A DNA stretch of 64,000 bases from Emmonsiellopsis sp. PD_33 (GCA_032988165.1 JANTQF010000130.1:1-64000), one strand, 5' to 3'. Shown: positions 1 through 12,399, numbered from the stretch's first letter. Made by a program: numbers and translations. Notes: generated from the sequence alone by a model not told the origin.

Positions 1-599
1 ATTTAGAACATATTTAATGACTTAATTATAAATTATATGTAGGTAAATGGACTAAATGAGTAGGTTTGAAGCATGAAAAATGACCTCTTTTAAGAAATAA
101 AGCATGTAAAATGACTAAGGAAAGTGTAATAGAAATAGGACTAGATATGATTAGAATTTCAGTACTAGTTTGATCCCAGAATGATTATATAATAAGGTAA
201 TGATATTTAGTAATACTTACAAGTAAAGAAGGCTTAAATTATTAATATTAACTTGCAAGTATATCCTCCTCTTTAATTATGATCTTCTTGTGAGAACTAT
301 CTATAATCTCTTTCTTCCTATTATACTTCATAATCATCATCTTTTTGATTATATCCTCATATAATTAATCTTAATGATAGTAATATATATTACAGCTTGA
401 ATTAAATTTCCATTCTATTCTCACATCAGCTAGAGGTATTGCTAGAACATCTCAAGCCATTTTTGCAACTATAAGGTAGATATGTGCAATCACAGCTCAT
501 ATCTCAAGGATTTCTTTATCCTTAATGATGGTCACACCATCATGAAGATAGCAATTAAACTTAGTTGTATAAGATGCTAGTCTAGTCTTTTTTTAACTG
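1..599. other. AT-rich, CpG-free decayed DNA, no recognisable gene
   Basis: Very AT-rich sequence without CpG. No reading frame with family-like motifs was recognised. It may be the 3' flank or end of the hAT relic that follows on the minus strand. Confidence 0.5.
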
Positions 600-2760
600 G
601 TAATTAATATATTAAGATTCTATGTATATTTAGAAATTAGTATAATTATATCTATTTACCTGATTTAATATTATTAAAAAGTATTATCTACCTGGAAATT
701 ATCATCCACTATATTCACATCATCAAGGAGTTTGACATCCAGAGGTTCATACTAACAATAGTGCTTATTATAGAATGACTTGGTAATATCAATATATATC
801 TAATGCTCTTCCTTTATTCAGTCTTCATCAGAGTATACATTTAATCAGAGAGATAAATTTAGTACAGCTGTAATAGCATAGAAATCTGCAAATCACTGAT
901 CTGTCTTGCTGTAATAAATGGAGAGCTTTGCCTTTACTGCCTTAATAGCTCTATATATAGCTTGATTTCATCCAGTAGCACTATAACTCTTTGCCAATCA
1001 AGTATTAAGATAGTTAAATAGATAATTATATACTTATCATGCTCAGGCTAATATAGGTGTCTGTGTCTGTGAAACCACCTTGATCATTATATAGAAGAAA
1101 TAGAGTAAATTAATAATATATTATAACTAGATTCATTCTGATTCTGAAAGCTTCAAGGATTGAATCTTTTCCCTTCCAGAGTCATCTACCTAGTGATCAA
1201 TTGAATTCTGAAGTCAAAGCACTTAAACTGCTATTTTATATGTTGAACTTCATTGGGTCTTAACATTCTATATCATCTTAAAGGGTGTAGTTAAGATAGG
1301 GGTTATTATACATTAGGTCTCAAAGAATCATTGCTCCTGTTTCAGTGAGATACTAATTGTAATGATAATATAGTAAATCTAATATACATTATGATTAGTA
1401 TTTATTCTCTTCAAATAGAGTAGAAGCATAACTAAATATCATTATTTTATAAAGTGTCAAGAAGAATGTAACATTCTCATTCATGTGGATATCCCTTTTA
1501 TTAAATGAGCTGACTATCATGTCATATTCTATCTTAATGTAAAGTTCACTGATCAGTGCCTGCACTACCAGTTGAATCACATGAGTAATGTATGGGATAT
1601 GACCCTGATCTCTATTCTATTGCTATCCAATCAATTTCTCCTCCAAGCTTTATATTATTATTGAATTATTTTTCACATTATCAGTAGTAATAGCAAGTAG
1701 ATTTAATGAAATATTTCAGTAGTCATTTCAAATAACATTATATAGAATTTCTGCCAGATAGTCCTCAGTATGACTTTAGATTAAGGTCTCAAAATCAATT
1801 AATTGCTCCTTATACTCTCATTGATCATTGATGAAGTAGCAGACAACCCCTAGAAATACTAGATTATTTATACTTATCCATGCATCTACAGCTAGAGATA
1901 TTTTTCTCTGCTACTTCAGCTCCAGGCCTAGATCTTCCATGTTCTTAGTATAGTATCAATTGAGGTTGTCTCACAGACTCATTTAATAAGGGATTTCCAT
2001 TGGAGGTTTTAGCATCTACAGTAGGACTCAGAATTCAGTGTTTTCAATCAATTAGAGTAAAAGGTTCAGGAAGATACAGATACAGAGTATTTATTTATGA
2101 AAGATCTTAGGTGTGCAGGGTGGAAGGTCTGCAGCAATAGACTTTAGTTATAATTATTTCTTCATTATTTTCTAAAGGAATCATCTTATTAGTATTATCT
2201 AAAAGTATTACCTAGAGAAGGAATAATATAGATCTCATCAGTTCTTCTAGAATATTATTATTTCTTGATTTTTGATTCCAGCTACATCTAACTAACTTGA
2301 GATGTCAGATAATCCCATTAGAACTATATTCACTTTATAATGGATAAATCTGAATAGCATCACAACACTTACAATAAAGAAATGACTGTTCAGTTTCTTT
2401 CTTAGCTATCTATTGAAAGAAATCCCATTAATCTGAGCATTATCAATGGGAAGGTTTCCAGAGCTTTCACTTTATTGGGTTGAATATATAGCAATTTATG
2501 GTAGATCATTAGAATTAGAATAGTAGGGCATGTGCATCTTCATAGATAATATATCTCTTTCCCTTAATAGTAATCTCAGGAAGTTTGGTAGATTCAGCTA
2601 TTTGAGATAATAGGAGAGGGAGTGGTATGATAATAAGATAAGTATAATAATTTAAAGTTATTCTACTATATGACTGAGAGAAGAAAACCCTAATCACACT
2701 AATACATGTGAGGAGGCTGCCTATCTCAAATTCCTTCAATAAGAAGAATAGAAATAATTA
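600..2760 (-). pseudogene. Decayed hAT-superfamily transposase
   Basis: Minus-strand reading, interrupted by many stops, keeps hAT transposase character. Around 1,910-1,840 the frame reads VDAWISINNLVFLGVV, followed by a stretch on FETL and an ITTDNV block near 1,700, which matches the hAT core (a Trp-containing DAW motif, then TTDNAxNN). Then comes HIPYITHVIQLVVQALISEL at about 1,600-1,550, the usual CxAH-like segment with its Cys mutated to Tyr. A Trp- and Leu-rich stretch at about 1,010-700 resembles the C-terminal dimerisation region. The 5' part (2,740-2,500) is less clear. Stops sit at former CAG, CGA and TGG codons, so this is a mutated fossil, not a functional gene. Terminal inverted repeats were not found. 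Boundaries are approximate. Confidence 0.62.
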
Positions 2761-2889
2761 ATCCCAGATATTAATATAAGAATAACATTAATCTCATTAA
2801 ATATAGTAGAAATATTATTATATCATTACTGAAAAGTGTTACCTTTAAAGCTTAGAGATTTATTTGATATAATAAAAGAATAAGATGCT

Positions 2890-2953
2890 GTTGATATATA
2901 TATATATAGAATCTCATTGAAAGTATTAAGAAATATATATATATTTCAATGAG
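2890..2953. repeat. TA microsatellite inside a small inverted repeat
   Basis: A TA run at about 2,893-2,908 is followed by CTCATTGAAA (2,913-2,922) and its exact complement TTTCAATGAG (2,944-2,953), with a second TA run between. It could fold as a hairpin. It lies between the hAT relic and the acidic-tail relic and may be an element border; that is inference. Confidence 0.55.
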
Positions 2954-2999
2954 TACTGCTGGTTTTCTACTATAGCAATTCTAATTAGAAAATAGGGGT

Positions 3000-3960
3000 G
3001 ATAAAATTTAATTTAATCAATCATATTATCTTATCCTCCCCTCTATCTCCACTCTACTATACTAAAAAAGAAAAATTTAAAAAAACTCTTCCTCTTCCTC
3101 CTCATCCTCCTTCTCCTTCTCATCCTCCTCCTTCTTATTCTTCTTCTCATCTTTCTTCTCTTCCTCTTCCTCTATCTTTTCATCCTTAATAATCTACTCT
3201 TCCTCCTCCTCCTCATCCTTCTTCTCCTCTTCATTAGAGGTGAGAATAACCTCAAACTTATCCTCTAGCACCTCCTCTAGTAGAGATAACTCCTCATGAT
3301 GGGCCAGATCAATCTAGGCATCAAAATCAGCTATCTTCTGATCAGTCATGTTAGTATCAACCTTAGTAGCAAGAAGATTGACCCAGTTAGAGAGTAATGT
3401 AGCCTCTTCAATGTCCTAAATCATCATATACATACAGAAGGTGAAGAGATTCTTAATCTCCTTCTCATTGTGAACTTATTAATTCATTCAATTAGATTAA
3501 AAGAATATTATTAAAGAGTGTGATTAGAACTCTTATCTACTTAAGCTTTTTAGCCTCACACTTCAGAATTTCCTTAACCTACTTTTAGTAGTATTTCTTT
3601 CTAGTAATCTTCTTTATAGCCTTCTCTCACTCTATCTTCACTTCATATTATTTTTAAGAGTACTTCTAATTCTAATACTTCTACATTAGTTACTCTATCA
3701 TTTTCTTCTCTAATTCCTTATGCTCAGCCTCATCAGCCTCATTTCTAGCATAGATTAGCTGAATTCATATACAAGTATTATTATAAATTATTATTATTCA
3801 TTTCTCTCACACAGCTTCTTCAGTGTGATATAGTGCATCTTGTAGTCAGCCTCACCTCATTTAAATGCTTCCTTTTCAGGCCCCTCAAGCTAATGGTGAT
3901 GCTCATGGGCCTTAGTCATATAGATTTTGAAGGCAGGTAAAGATATAGCTGGTAGTAGTA
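3000..3960 (-). pseudogene. Decayed gene for a basic/coiled-coil protein with an acidic C-terminal tail (HMG-like?)
   Basis: The minus-strand frame can be followed from about 3,950 to 3,090 with stops at former Gln/Arg codons. It starts around PAFKIYMTKAHEHHH, continues LEGPEKEAF and GEADYKMHYITLKKL, then a long Lys/Glu/Gln-rich coiled-coil-like stretch, then DQKIADFDA and a terminal run of Glu/Asp encoded by the CT-rich low-complexity tract at 3,090-3,230. Two probable introns interrupt it (near 3,800-3,760 and 3,540-3,480). The PxxF...EKEAF...DY.....Y pattern faintly resembles the end of an HMG box, and HMGB proteins also end in an acidic tail; that resemblance is my inference and weak. It faces away from the H3-like relic at 4,388. 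Confidence 0.45.
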
Positions 3961-4387
3961 GTAGGAGAAAGTGATAATTATAATAGTAGGATAGAGATAT
4001 CAAAAGAGAAGAGGTAGGATAGTGGTAGAAAAAAAAGGGAAGAAAGAGAAGAAGAGGAGGAAAAATAAAAAGATAGGAGGAATTTCTCTAATCTAAAAGC
4101 AGGTTATTTACATTTAATATATCTATATTTGATATTCTTTGTATAGCATTGCCAGGCAATTTATATTAGGGATAGACCTAGGTGATGATTACAGATTGCT
4201 AGAGTAGCTAATTGAAATTAAAATTTCAATAATATTTCTTTTTTTTCCCCTCAGACTCCTCTTTCTCTCTCTCTTCTTCTTTTCTCTATTTATTTTATTC
4301 CTTCTCTCTCACCATTCCAATCAGTCATGTCTCTATCTCCTCTATCCTTTATCCAAATGCATTGATACCCCCTCCCCTGATTTAAAA
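3961..4387. other. Spacer between two divergent relic genes
   Basis: AT-rich spacer between the start of the minus-strand acidic relic and the start of the plus-strand H3-like relic. It holds A/G-rich and T/C-rich runs (about 4,025-4,080 and 4,230-4,300). It may be a former shared promoter. No other feature seen. Confidence 0.35.
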
Positions 4388-4975
4388 ATGCCAAAGTACA
4401 CCCCCCTCCCCTGCCAAGCAGTGATGAAAAATAGTGCACTCAGTCATAAAGTAGCCTATAAGACACACATCACTGAGTGGGAGGTCAAGTAGGATTAATA
4501 CCATGCTGAGCTCTCTAATGCCTTGAGAAACCACTAAGTTAAATGTAATCTCAAGCCCCATCACTACCACAATAAGAACAGTAAGTTATAGTTATATTTT
4601 TTAGTAATACTCAGCAGCTCATTCAGATCAATAGAGTGGATTCAGAAGGTCTGATTCTATCAGAAATCTAGGGAGCTCATTTTCATCAAGGTCATAATGG
4701 CACATCTGATCCATAAAATTAATGATAGGAAGTATTGCTTCCAGCACTCTATCCTCAACATCATCCAGTTAGTAGTAGAAACAACCCTCACCACCCTTTT
4801 CAAGTGTAAGTTAATTAATCTACTAAGTCTACTAAATATGTATACTGATTATATTATGAATATAGGTAGAGTAAAGATGATGGTGCATGGGAAGCAGTCA
4901 ACTCTCAGGGTTAAAGATATGCATTTGATGAGGGAGGTGGTAGATGCATTGGAGTTAGATTACTTCAATTAGAAG
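4388..4975 (+). pseudogene. Decayed intron-containing histone H3-like gene
   Basis: Three plus-strand exon-like blocks line up with histone H3. Block 1 (ATG at 4,388 to about 4,577) gives a basic tail with KPHHY, compare the KPHRY of H3. After a probable short intron (GTAAGT at about 4,579), block 2 (about 4,625-4,805) reads YQKSRELIF...HLIHKI and then FQHSILNII...LTTLF, compare YQKSTELLI...RLVREI and FQSSA...YLVGLF of H3. A second intron (GTAAGT at 4,804, acceptor ATATAG at 4,863) leads to block 3 with VHGKQSTLRVKDMHLMREV, compare IHAKRVTIMPKDIQLARRI. His, Cys, Trp and TGA replace expected Arg, as CpG loss in CGN codons would produce. The C-terminus is longer than in H3. A CENP-A-like or element-borne variant is possible. 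Confidence 0.6.
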
Positions 4976-5205
4976 GTCATAGGGAAGAATTGAATTTCCT
5001 GCAGATAGGGGTAGGATTATTTTGTGCATTTTTTAATTAGTTTAGTTTAGGGTTTGGCTGGGGCCTGCAGGCAATGAAAAGTAATGATATTTAGTAACAC
5101 TCACTAATGCAAATCTCCCAATTTAAAATTATTGTATGGTGTGTAGCAGGGCTGCTACTGGCTTGGCACTATTAGTAACATATGTGATTATGATTAGGTA
5201 ATATT

Positions 5206-5440
5206 GTGGTATTCCTAGTCCCATTTGATCCCATATATAGATAATGGGATCAAACAGGACCAGGACTAAAAAGATAGATATATAACATAATTTATGAGTA
5301 AAATATTCCTTTATAATATGATTCTGAACTAATTTATCTATACTATAACATGATATAGTATCTATATTAAAGTGATTTTACATAAAAAGAGACTAATATA
5401 TTAAGTAAAATAATAAGGGTATACTTTAATCCTGGTCCCA
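5206..5440. repeat. Palindrome and longer imperfect inverted repeat (possible MITE remnant)
   Basis: TTTGATCCCAT (5,224-5,234) and ATGGGATCAAA (5,244-5,254) form a perfect 11-bp palindrome with a 9-nt loop. The right arm continues into AGGACCAGGACTAAA, which pairs with TTTAATCCTGGTCCCA at about 5,424-5,438. The second pairing brackets about 185 bp of AT-rich sequence directly left of the mutated LTR-like repeat. A small terminal-inverted-repeat element is one explanation; no target duplication was identified. Confidence 0.45.
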
Positions 5441-5448
5441 ACATGGTC

Positions 5449-6127
5449 TCAGCAGCCAGTCTAGCCCAGATAAGTCATCTAATAAGTGCTGCATTAAGGT
5501 CTTAGCTATGAATCAGTAAGGCTAGCAGGGATGAAGGCAGCTAAGTAGAGGCTGGGACTTATCCAGGCTCTGGCTACTATATTGATATATCATATGGGGC
5601 AATTAGCTCCAGGCAATAATGATACATGAAGGTAATAGCTCCAAAGAATAACTAAACATGAAGATAATAACTCCAGTGGGGCATTATAGATGGAGGTAAT
5701 TACATCATGTGAGAGGAAGAATGGAGTAGTTTGCTAGAGCAAGAAAAAAATATGTCTTCAGAAGAATTATAGCTGATCACTAACCTTTATAAGAATAAGA
5801 GAAAGCAAGATAGTTATATATAGAGTAGGGTAGATATAATAGGAAAAGGATCTACCTTTTTGAAGTGATATAGTTTCATGCCATATCATCATTAATAGAG
5901 AATAAAAGCAATGAATAGGATATACATGGGAAAGCATATAGAAATAAGAAGAAGAAAATGTAATAGCCATTAAGAGTTATTTTCAGCCTATCCTATAATA
6001 TAGGTATAGTTATTAATAGAATAATCTTATGATGTGATAGCTATCAAGTAATGAAGACATCAAGTAGGTAGCTAGCTAAATCTCATATAAATATGAGTAT
6101 GACATAATAGTTCAGACAATCCAGGCT
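5449..6127 (-). repeat. Mutated copy of the LTR-like repeat found intact at 62,474
   Basis: This segment is collinear with 62,484-63,163 (for example CTAATAAG.GCTGC.TTAAGGTCTTAGCTATGAATC in both, given here as short shared words). The differences are mainly CG to CA or TG, with additional G-to-A and C-to-T changes. Homology stops at GCATGA(T/C)A on the right, which marks the element boundary. No internal region follows it, so it may be a solo LTR. It interrupts or truncates the Copia relic on its right. Confidence 0.75.
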
Positions 6128-6149
6128 GTCCAGCATGATATAGATATCT

Positions 6150-9100
6150 TATATTATATTAATTTATATTAGTATTTTCTATTAGGCTGAGTAATTACTT
6201 CTTTATATGATTTTAAAACACTATCAGTGATCAGAAATGAGGTATAAGCTATAAAAGCTTATATAAGCTCTAATCAATTCAAATTTTTAGAGGCTTTATT
6301 ATTTTCAATAATATAAATATAATTATCAATTTTAAGAATTAAGATATTAATTTTTAGAGTAATAGTAGGTTTAAGATGAGTATCTTTCTCATTCTTAATA
6401 AATTAAATATTACTAGTAATAAGGATTTTATCTGAATTGAGATTCTAAAGTTGAAAAATAGATGTTCTATTAAATCTAATAAGCTTATAAACTTTAATAT
6501 GAAGGAAAAGCTTATCATCTAGCTTCTGAAAATTATAAAGGTGAGTAAAAACTTTACATTTAATAAGATGAAAATGATGAACCTGTGATGCTATATCTAT
6601 AAGCATACATTATAAAATTATATGAGAATAAGGTGTAATTGAATCTTCCATCTGAGGCCAAAATTTAGTGTTGTATAGAACTATAGATATAGGTGTGTTG
6701 TTAATTATAGCTATAATAGTTGATATAATATTTACCTAAAATTTCTTTAGTAAATTACTTTTAAAAAAAACAGTGTGAATATATCTCATAAGAGTTTGAA
6801 TTCTACATTTAAATACATCATCTTAATAAGAGAAATAAGGTGTAGTTGGTTCCTAATAAATACTATTATTTATTATGAACTTTTGCATGTAAGTAGAGTA
6901 AAAAACATCATTAATATCAGTATGAATATATATAAAAGATATATACTTAAAATTACTCATAAATTTCATTTAGAGTTTAAAGTATTTAATAACTTCATCT
7001 TTAAATTTAAGAAAATAGACCCAGTAATAATAAGTAACATTATATATTATAAACATTCAGTACTTAATATTCTAATAAGACTTAAAAAAGTAATCTAATA
7101 GATCATCAAGCATTTTTCTCCCTCCTATAAGATTGATATAGATCTTCTCAATAGTTTATAGTGATTATAGTATAGAAGTCTGTGAAAAATGGTGTGTCAT
7201 ACTAGCCTTAATATACTTCTTGCAGAAGAATTGAGTCTTTAAATTAGAGATTTAAATATCTAATTTGAGATTTTTAGACATTATAATAATAGTACTAGTG
7301 TGAATATAATCTAAATCTACATGCTATTCAGTCAGAGTTTTGATGACAGATGAGATCTTATTATTTATAAAAGTCAGGCTATTTAAATTTATAGTAGCTA
7401 TAGTGAGCCTAATTTTTGGGTTGAAATACTTATATGATTTAACTATATATAATATTACTTTATATGGGTGATTAACATCCTCCTTAGAGTTATATTTCAT
7501 AACTTTATAGATGTTTTCTTAACTAGAAGTTTAAACTGTGTGAAAAATGATGTCATTTAGCACTCTGCAAATAAAATATAAGAGTATGATAATAGAGAGT
7601 TTAAACTTAAAGCCTTAATCCTTCAATATAGTAAATGAAAGAAGATTAATGGTCAGTTCTGAAATATAGTAGATATTCTTAATAATGATATCTTTACTAT
7701 TAACTTTCAAAATAATATTATTTATCTTCTTAATGTATTCCTCATCATTTATAATAGTATTAATTGTGAGATCACTATCAAATGTATGAATAGATAAAAA
7801 GGATTGATGCTTATTTATTATATTAAATGAGGTATAAATATTAAAATATTATAGTTATAAGATAATGTTATTTAATGTAGATATAGAATATAATCTATCA
7901 CATATAATTATAGTATTTACTATGCTAGGTTAGTTTTTCATAAGATTCTTCTTCTTATCTTTCTTTTTTAAAGTCTTAGAGCTTTTAATTTTATCTTTCT
8001 TTTTCTTATTCTATCTAGCCTTTACAGCTTTCCTATATTTAGTTAGTTTATCTGGGTTGAGTTTAAAGTAATCCTTTTTCTTATAATTATTCTTCTTATA
8101 GTAGGTGCAGATCTTCATTGAATCTCCTTTAGAGTTTATATTTGTATTGAAATTTGAATTTATAGAGTTTGTACTGGAATTATTTAAATTTTTCAGTTTT
8201 AAGTCTTTAGTAGAGTAATTTATCAACTACTTCATTAAATTATTAATATTAATATTATTAATTATATTCTAACTAGTAGAGAAAAACTTATTCAGATGAG
8301 TTTTAATAAAGGCTTTCTGAAAATTCTTGAGTCCCAGAAGGAAGAGGTCATAATAGATGTCTTCTGAATTATTATATAATTTATAATAATAAGTGATAAG
8401 GTAGCAAAAACAGTATTAATATAAGAGATATTTAAAATCCTTAACCTTAAGATAGATTAACTCTCTAATGATATTTATATATTCTTCTACAAGAGAAACT
8501 ATATATTTAATATTAATTTTCTTCTAAAGAGCTATAGCATCATCTGCTTCTAAACTATCTATAATGATGTGAATGTTACTAATAAGACTAGAAAGCATCT
8601 AGTGATATAATGCTTTTAAATATATATGCTATTTCTCCCTATTCAGATGACTATTTACTAGAGGTTAGTATTAATTCTTCAATAAGATATTAAATCCACT
8701 GATTATCTTAGTGTCATTCAAAATATTAATTTTTCAATTTTTATAGTTGAATTCATTAAATGTGGTGACAAACTTAATATTAAAGATAGATTTGATTTCC
8801 TTTTAAAATTTATAAAGCTTCTTCTTTATGAAATTCATAGTAGGTAAAGATATAGATTGATGACTGACATTTAAAAGAGTTTATATTATTACTATTATAA
8901 CCTCTTAGGTTATTATGACTAGTTTATCTGGATCTCCACTGATAACATTGAACTCACTGAGGCTTGAGGTGGTAGATAGATATTAGAATTTAAAATGATT
9001 ATAGATTTTAAATTAATTATAATCTTATTAATGATTTTTAGAATGTTTATACTTGCATTCTTAGGTTATAGAGTATTTATATTCAGAACATGCAACTTGA

Positions 9101-9335
9101 TTTTAAATTAAATATTTAAATGTAATTATATTGATATTGATTCTAAATCTATTAAATGTAGAATGACTGATGTTACAATAATATCTAAAATTATCATTTA
9201 ATATATAATAATTTAGGTGAAATAAGTGTTTTTACTGAAGAACATCCTTAGTCTTATTTATATTAGTTAATTTTAATAGATCTTCTGTGTTCTCATAGAG
9301 ATCATCATCATCCTCCTGAGTAGGCATTTTTCCTC
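6150..9335 (-). mobile_element. Decayed Ty1/Copia-type retrotransposon (gag and integrase part)
   Basis: The minus strand from about 9,330 carries a gag-like frame beginning MPTQEDDDD, with a zinc knuckle at about 8,111-8,070 (CTYYKKNNYKKKDYFK, the CCHC pattern with Cys/His changed to Tyr). Downstream is a protease/GAG-pre-integrase-like region, then integrase motifs: YWVYFLKFKDEV at about 7,030-6,995, HTDINDVF near 6,930 (the RSDNGGEF block), and EPTTPYFSY and RIQTLMR near 6,830-6,770. This gag-protease-integrase order is typical of Copia elements. The reverse transcriptase that should follow is absent; the frame ends near 6,150 at the LTR-like repeat. Stop codons are frequent. LTRs of this element were not identified. 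Confidence 0.62.
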
Positions 9336-9675
9336 TGAATTTGATGGATTGGGGTAATATGAACTGGGGAAGTTTAATGACACAGAAATTACTTTCTGAG
9401 AGTAATATTTAGAGGCTGCAGCTACTACTCATTGTAGTAATAGTATAAGACTAGTTGAAGTTGAATATCTGAGAAAGATGTGTTGAAAATGAATAACTCA
9501 ATAAGGTGTTTTGAATCTGATATTATTAAATATTAAAATAAATGGGTGAAATGTGCAAAATAACACAAATTAAATAGATTTCCTGTATGATTTGTAGTAA
9601 TACTATCCATAAAATGGTTTGTGAACCTCCCTGGATGTTGATGCAGTGTTTTTCATTTAAAAAACACTATACTAG
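9336..9675. other. AT-rich gap before the Gypsy element
   Basis: CpG-free sequence between the Copia gag start and the Gypsy 5' LTR. It may contain the Copia leader or LTR, but no second copy is present for comparison. The last bases, ACTAG at 9,671-9,675, are one side of the Gypsy target duplication. Confidence 0.4.
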
Positions 9676-9992
9676 TATAATAGAGATCCACTATTAGGTC
9701 AGATTAATTTTTTACTGAGGCTTTCACTACTAAGTGTATTATGAAGATAGATATTTTTCTTTCATAGTAAGACTTCATCTGTTTGTTTGTGGATTTCTCA
9801 TGCATGTGTATGCTTCTTTAAGATAGATCTTTTATTTCTTTTGTATGTTACCTTATCATTCTATTACTGTATTATTTTGTACTATAGATTGCCAATACAT
9901 TCCTCTACTTTGATAATAATATTAATTCTTTTCTTGTGTTTGCTGCTGCCCTGTTTGATGCTGCCTGATGTGCACACCCTATCCCTACTTCA
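9676..9992 (+). repeat. 5' LTR of the Gypsy element
   Basis: 317 bp, collinear with 20,717-21,033. It starts TATAATAGAGATCC where the 3' copy has TGTAGTGGGGATCT and ends CCCTACTTCA. Most differences from the 3' copy are C/T or G/A transitions. Confidence 0.88.
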
Positions 9993-10499
9993 TTAATATA
10001 CATAATTAAAAACATGAATGAATGAATAGATAGTAGTGTTAATATAAATAACTATACTGAGTTTCTTTTCCCTTTTTTCTTTTCTTTTATTAAGTGTGCT
10101 GCTTAATGTAATTCTCTTATTTTAGTTTATAATAAACCCATTTAGTTGGAGTAAGCCCATAGCTTTGTGACTGTACTAATAATAATACTATCAGAAGAAA
10201 ACTTTAAAGAATGGACTCACTGAACTATTAAAATCATCAAGTCATTTCTCAATAAATGCAGACTTTAATGAGAAGAAAAATCTACAGTAGATCTTGTAAT
10301 TTCTTCTCTTCCTTAAGTCTCTAAATCTCTACTTATAGAAGGATACAAATATTACCATCATCATCAATCTATTTCTTATTTATGAATGTGAACTACTTAT
10401 CTACTTATTTCTCCATCAATATATATCTTCTAAGTATGCTTAGTTGGATTTTATTACTTATTATTAAACTCAATCAGAAAAAGTATCAGCTTTACCACT

Positions 10500-11400
10500 A
10501 AAAATCAAGATCAACAGTAAGAAGATGTTCAGCTCTACTAATTTCTCATTAGGCCTACTTACATCTAGTAGTACCTTGCCTCCTAAAAGTAAAATGATTT
10601 ATTAGTAACTTATCATACTTATATTAGTTTCTAGATCCCTTAGAGCCCCCTCTTTTAATAGAAAAGATGTTACTTAGTTTATTAACCAGTTTGATGTCAT
10701 GCTGAAGCTGCACCATATTTCTAAGGATGAAGCCTTGGCAGTACTGTGCAACTATTACTTTATAAAACTATAGAACTATATGAATTGGTTGATGAAGAAC
10801 CTGCAAATCTAAATTAAAATTAAAGTAAGATTAATGTTAGAGTTCTGACAGAATAATACTTACCAGTAAATATACAATTAGATCTATCTGAATGTCTTAT
10901 CTAGTTTTAAATGATCTTTCAGTTAAGATATTCTTACTTTCTACTACTAATTCTATGCTATTACTGAGCTACTAATCAGTCAGAATGAGATCTAGGAATC
11001 TCTTGCCTGCTAGTTATTCTTATAAGGTTTATCTGATGGGATTTATGAGAAGACTTTTTATAAGGCTAGATTTAATCAAAATAACCCATCTGAGTGGAAA
11101 ATTTTGAAGGTTTGTGAAGCTACAGTGGAATCTCAGGAAGTTAAAGAAAAGATAGTCTAAATAATTATACTTAATCTGAATTCTTATATGATGCTACTTA
11201 CTCAGCTATCTCCTACTCAGCCTATTTTCAATCTATTTATCTTAGCTGTGCTGAGATCTCAAGTAACCTCTTCTGTGCTACCTACTTCTTCTGATTTAGC
11301 TCTAAGGAATTTAAATAATAGCTTGCTTGAGTTTCTTATCAATTGGATGGATGTACTGTTGCTGGCTATCACTAAGTTTTAATAGTAGAAAATATATAAT
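10500..11400 (+). pseudogene. Gypsy gag relic
   Basis: A broken plus-strand frame around 10,640-11,160 contains FNRKDVT and FINQFDVMLKLHHISKDEAL followed by NYMNWLMKNL, resembling the capsid domain of fungal Gypsy gag proteins. The frame then continues through 11,188-11,382. Stops occupy former Gln and Trp positions. Confidence 0.55.
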
Positions 11401-12399
11401 AGTCAGCTATGATGCTGTATATCCTCATCAATTAAGAATTTATTGATTCTACTTGAAATCTCACAAATATTTCCTATTATGAGATGCAGTGTGGCCCTGA
11501 TGATTCATATTAATCTAGGTCTGAAAGCATGTCATAATATAATTATCCTCCTTATATTTATTAGAGTTATGATGACTTATCTCATATACTCCCTTAGTAC
11601 CTCTAGATTGATAAGCTAATTAATCAAGGAAAAATTCATTAAAATAGAATGGGTGAATACTTTGATGGACATATAATATAATACAGCCTGAAGATTAATA
11701 TAAATCAGTATGAACCACACATCATTATCATTAAGTGTACTTTTAAGTAGAGATCTATGCCTCTTATTATCTTATTAGTAGTAAAACTCTATAATGAGTG
11801 TAGTATCCTTATTTCCTCTGATGGCAGTTTATTACTAGTAGTCAATTTTATTAGCATATGTGATGTTAGATTCAAGAGCAGTATAGAAGAAAGTAACTCA
11901 GATAGTGAGATGAAAGAGGTTACTAGCATGATAGCTGCTCAGACTGCTACTAGAAATAGTAAGAATAAAAAGTTAGCTGCTGATAAAAATTGATTTACAT
12001 TTTCTAATTAGATTGAAAAGGAGAAAGCTCTATCTTCTACTCATTTTTGAAGAGCTAATTACTATTCAGATAGCTTCTAAAAATTAGTTTCATTTATTAA
12101 GGACATTATCTTATCTTTGCCTGATTCTGATGAATCATAGATCTTTCTTGACAGCTAACTATAGGAAGAAATGCTGACTCAGCTAATTAATGAAGCTATA
12201 TCTGATGCTAAGATAATTAAAGTATCTAAGATTTAGAAGAAAACTATTCTTTATTGTTTCAGAAAATCTAAAGGTTCTAAGCTCTCTATTGAAATGAAGG
12301 ACAAGGAGAACTGTGCTGCTATAACTCAGACTGTCTTTAAGAAAATTATATATTAAGAGATCACAGAAATTTAGCTTAAAAATATTATAGCCTACTTTA

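Noticed and set aside
3090..3230. CT-rich tract as a CRISPR-like or regulatory array
   Set aside because: There are no regular spacers; on the minus strand it encodes the Glu-rich tail of the relic protein.
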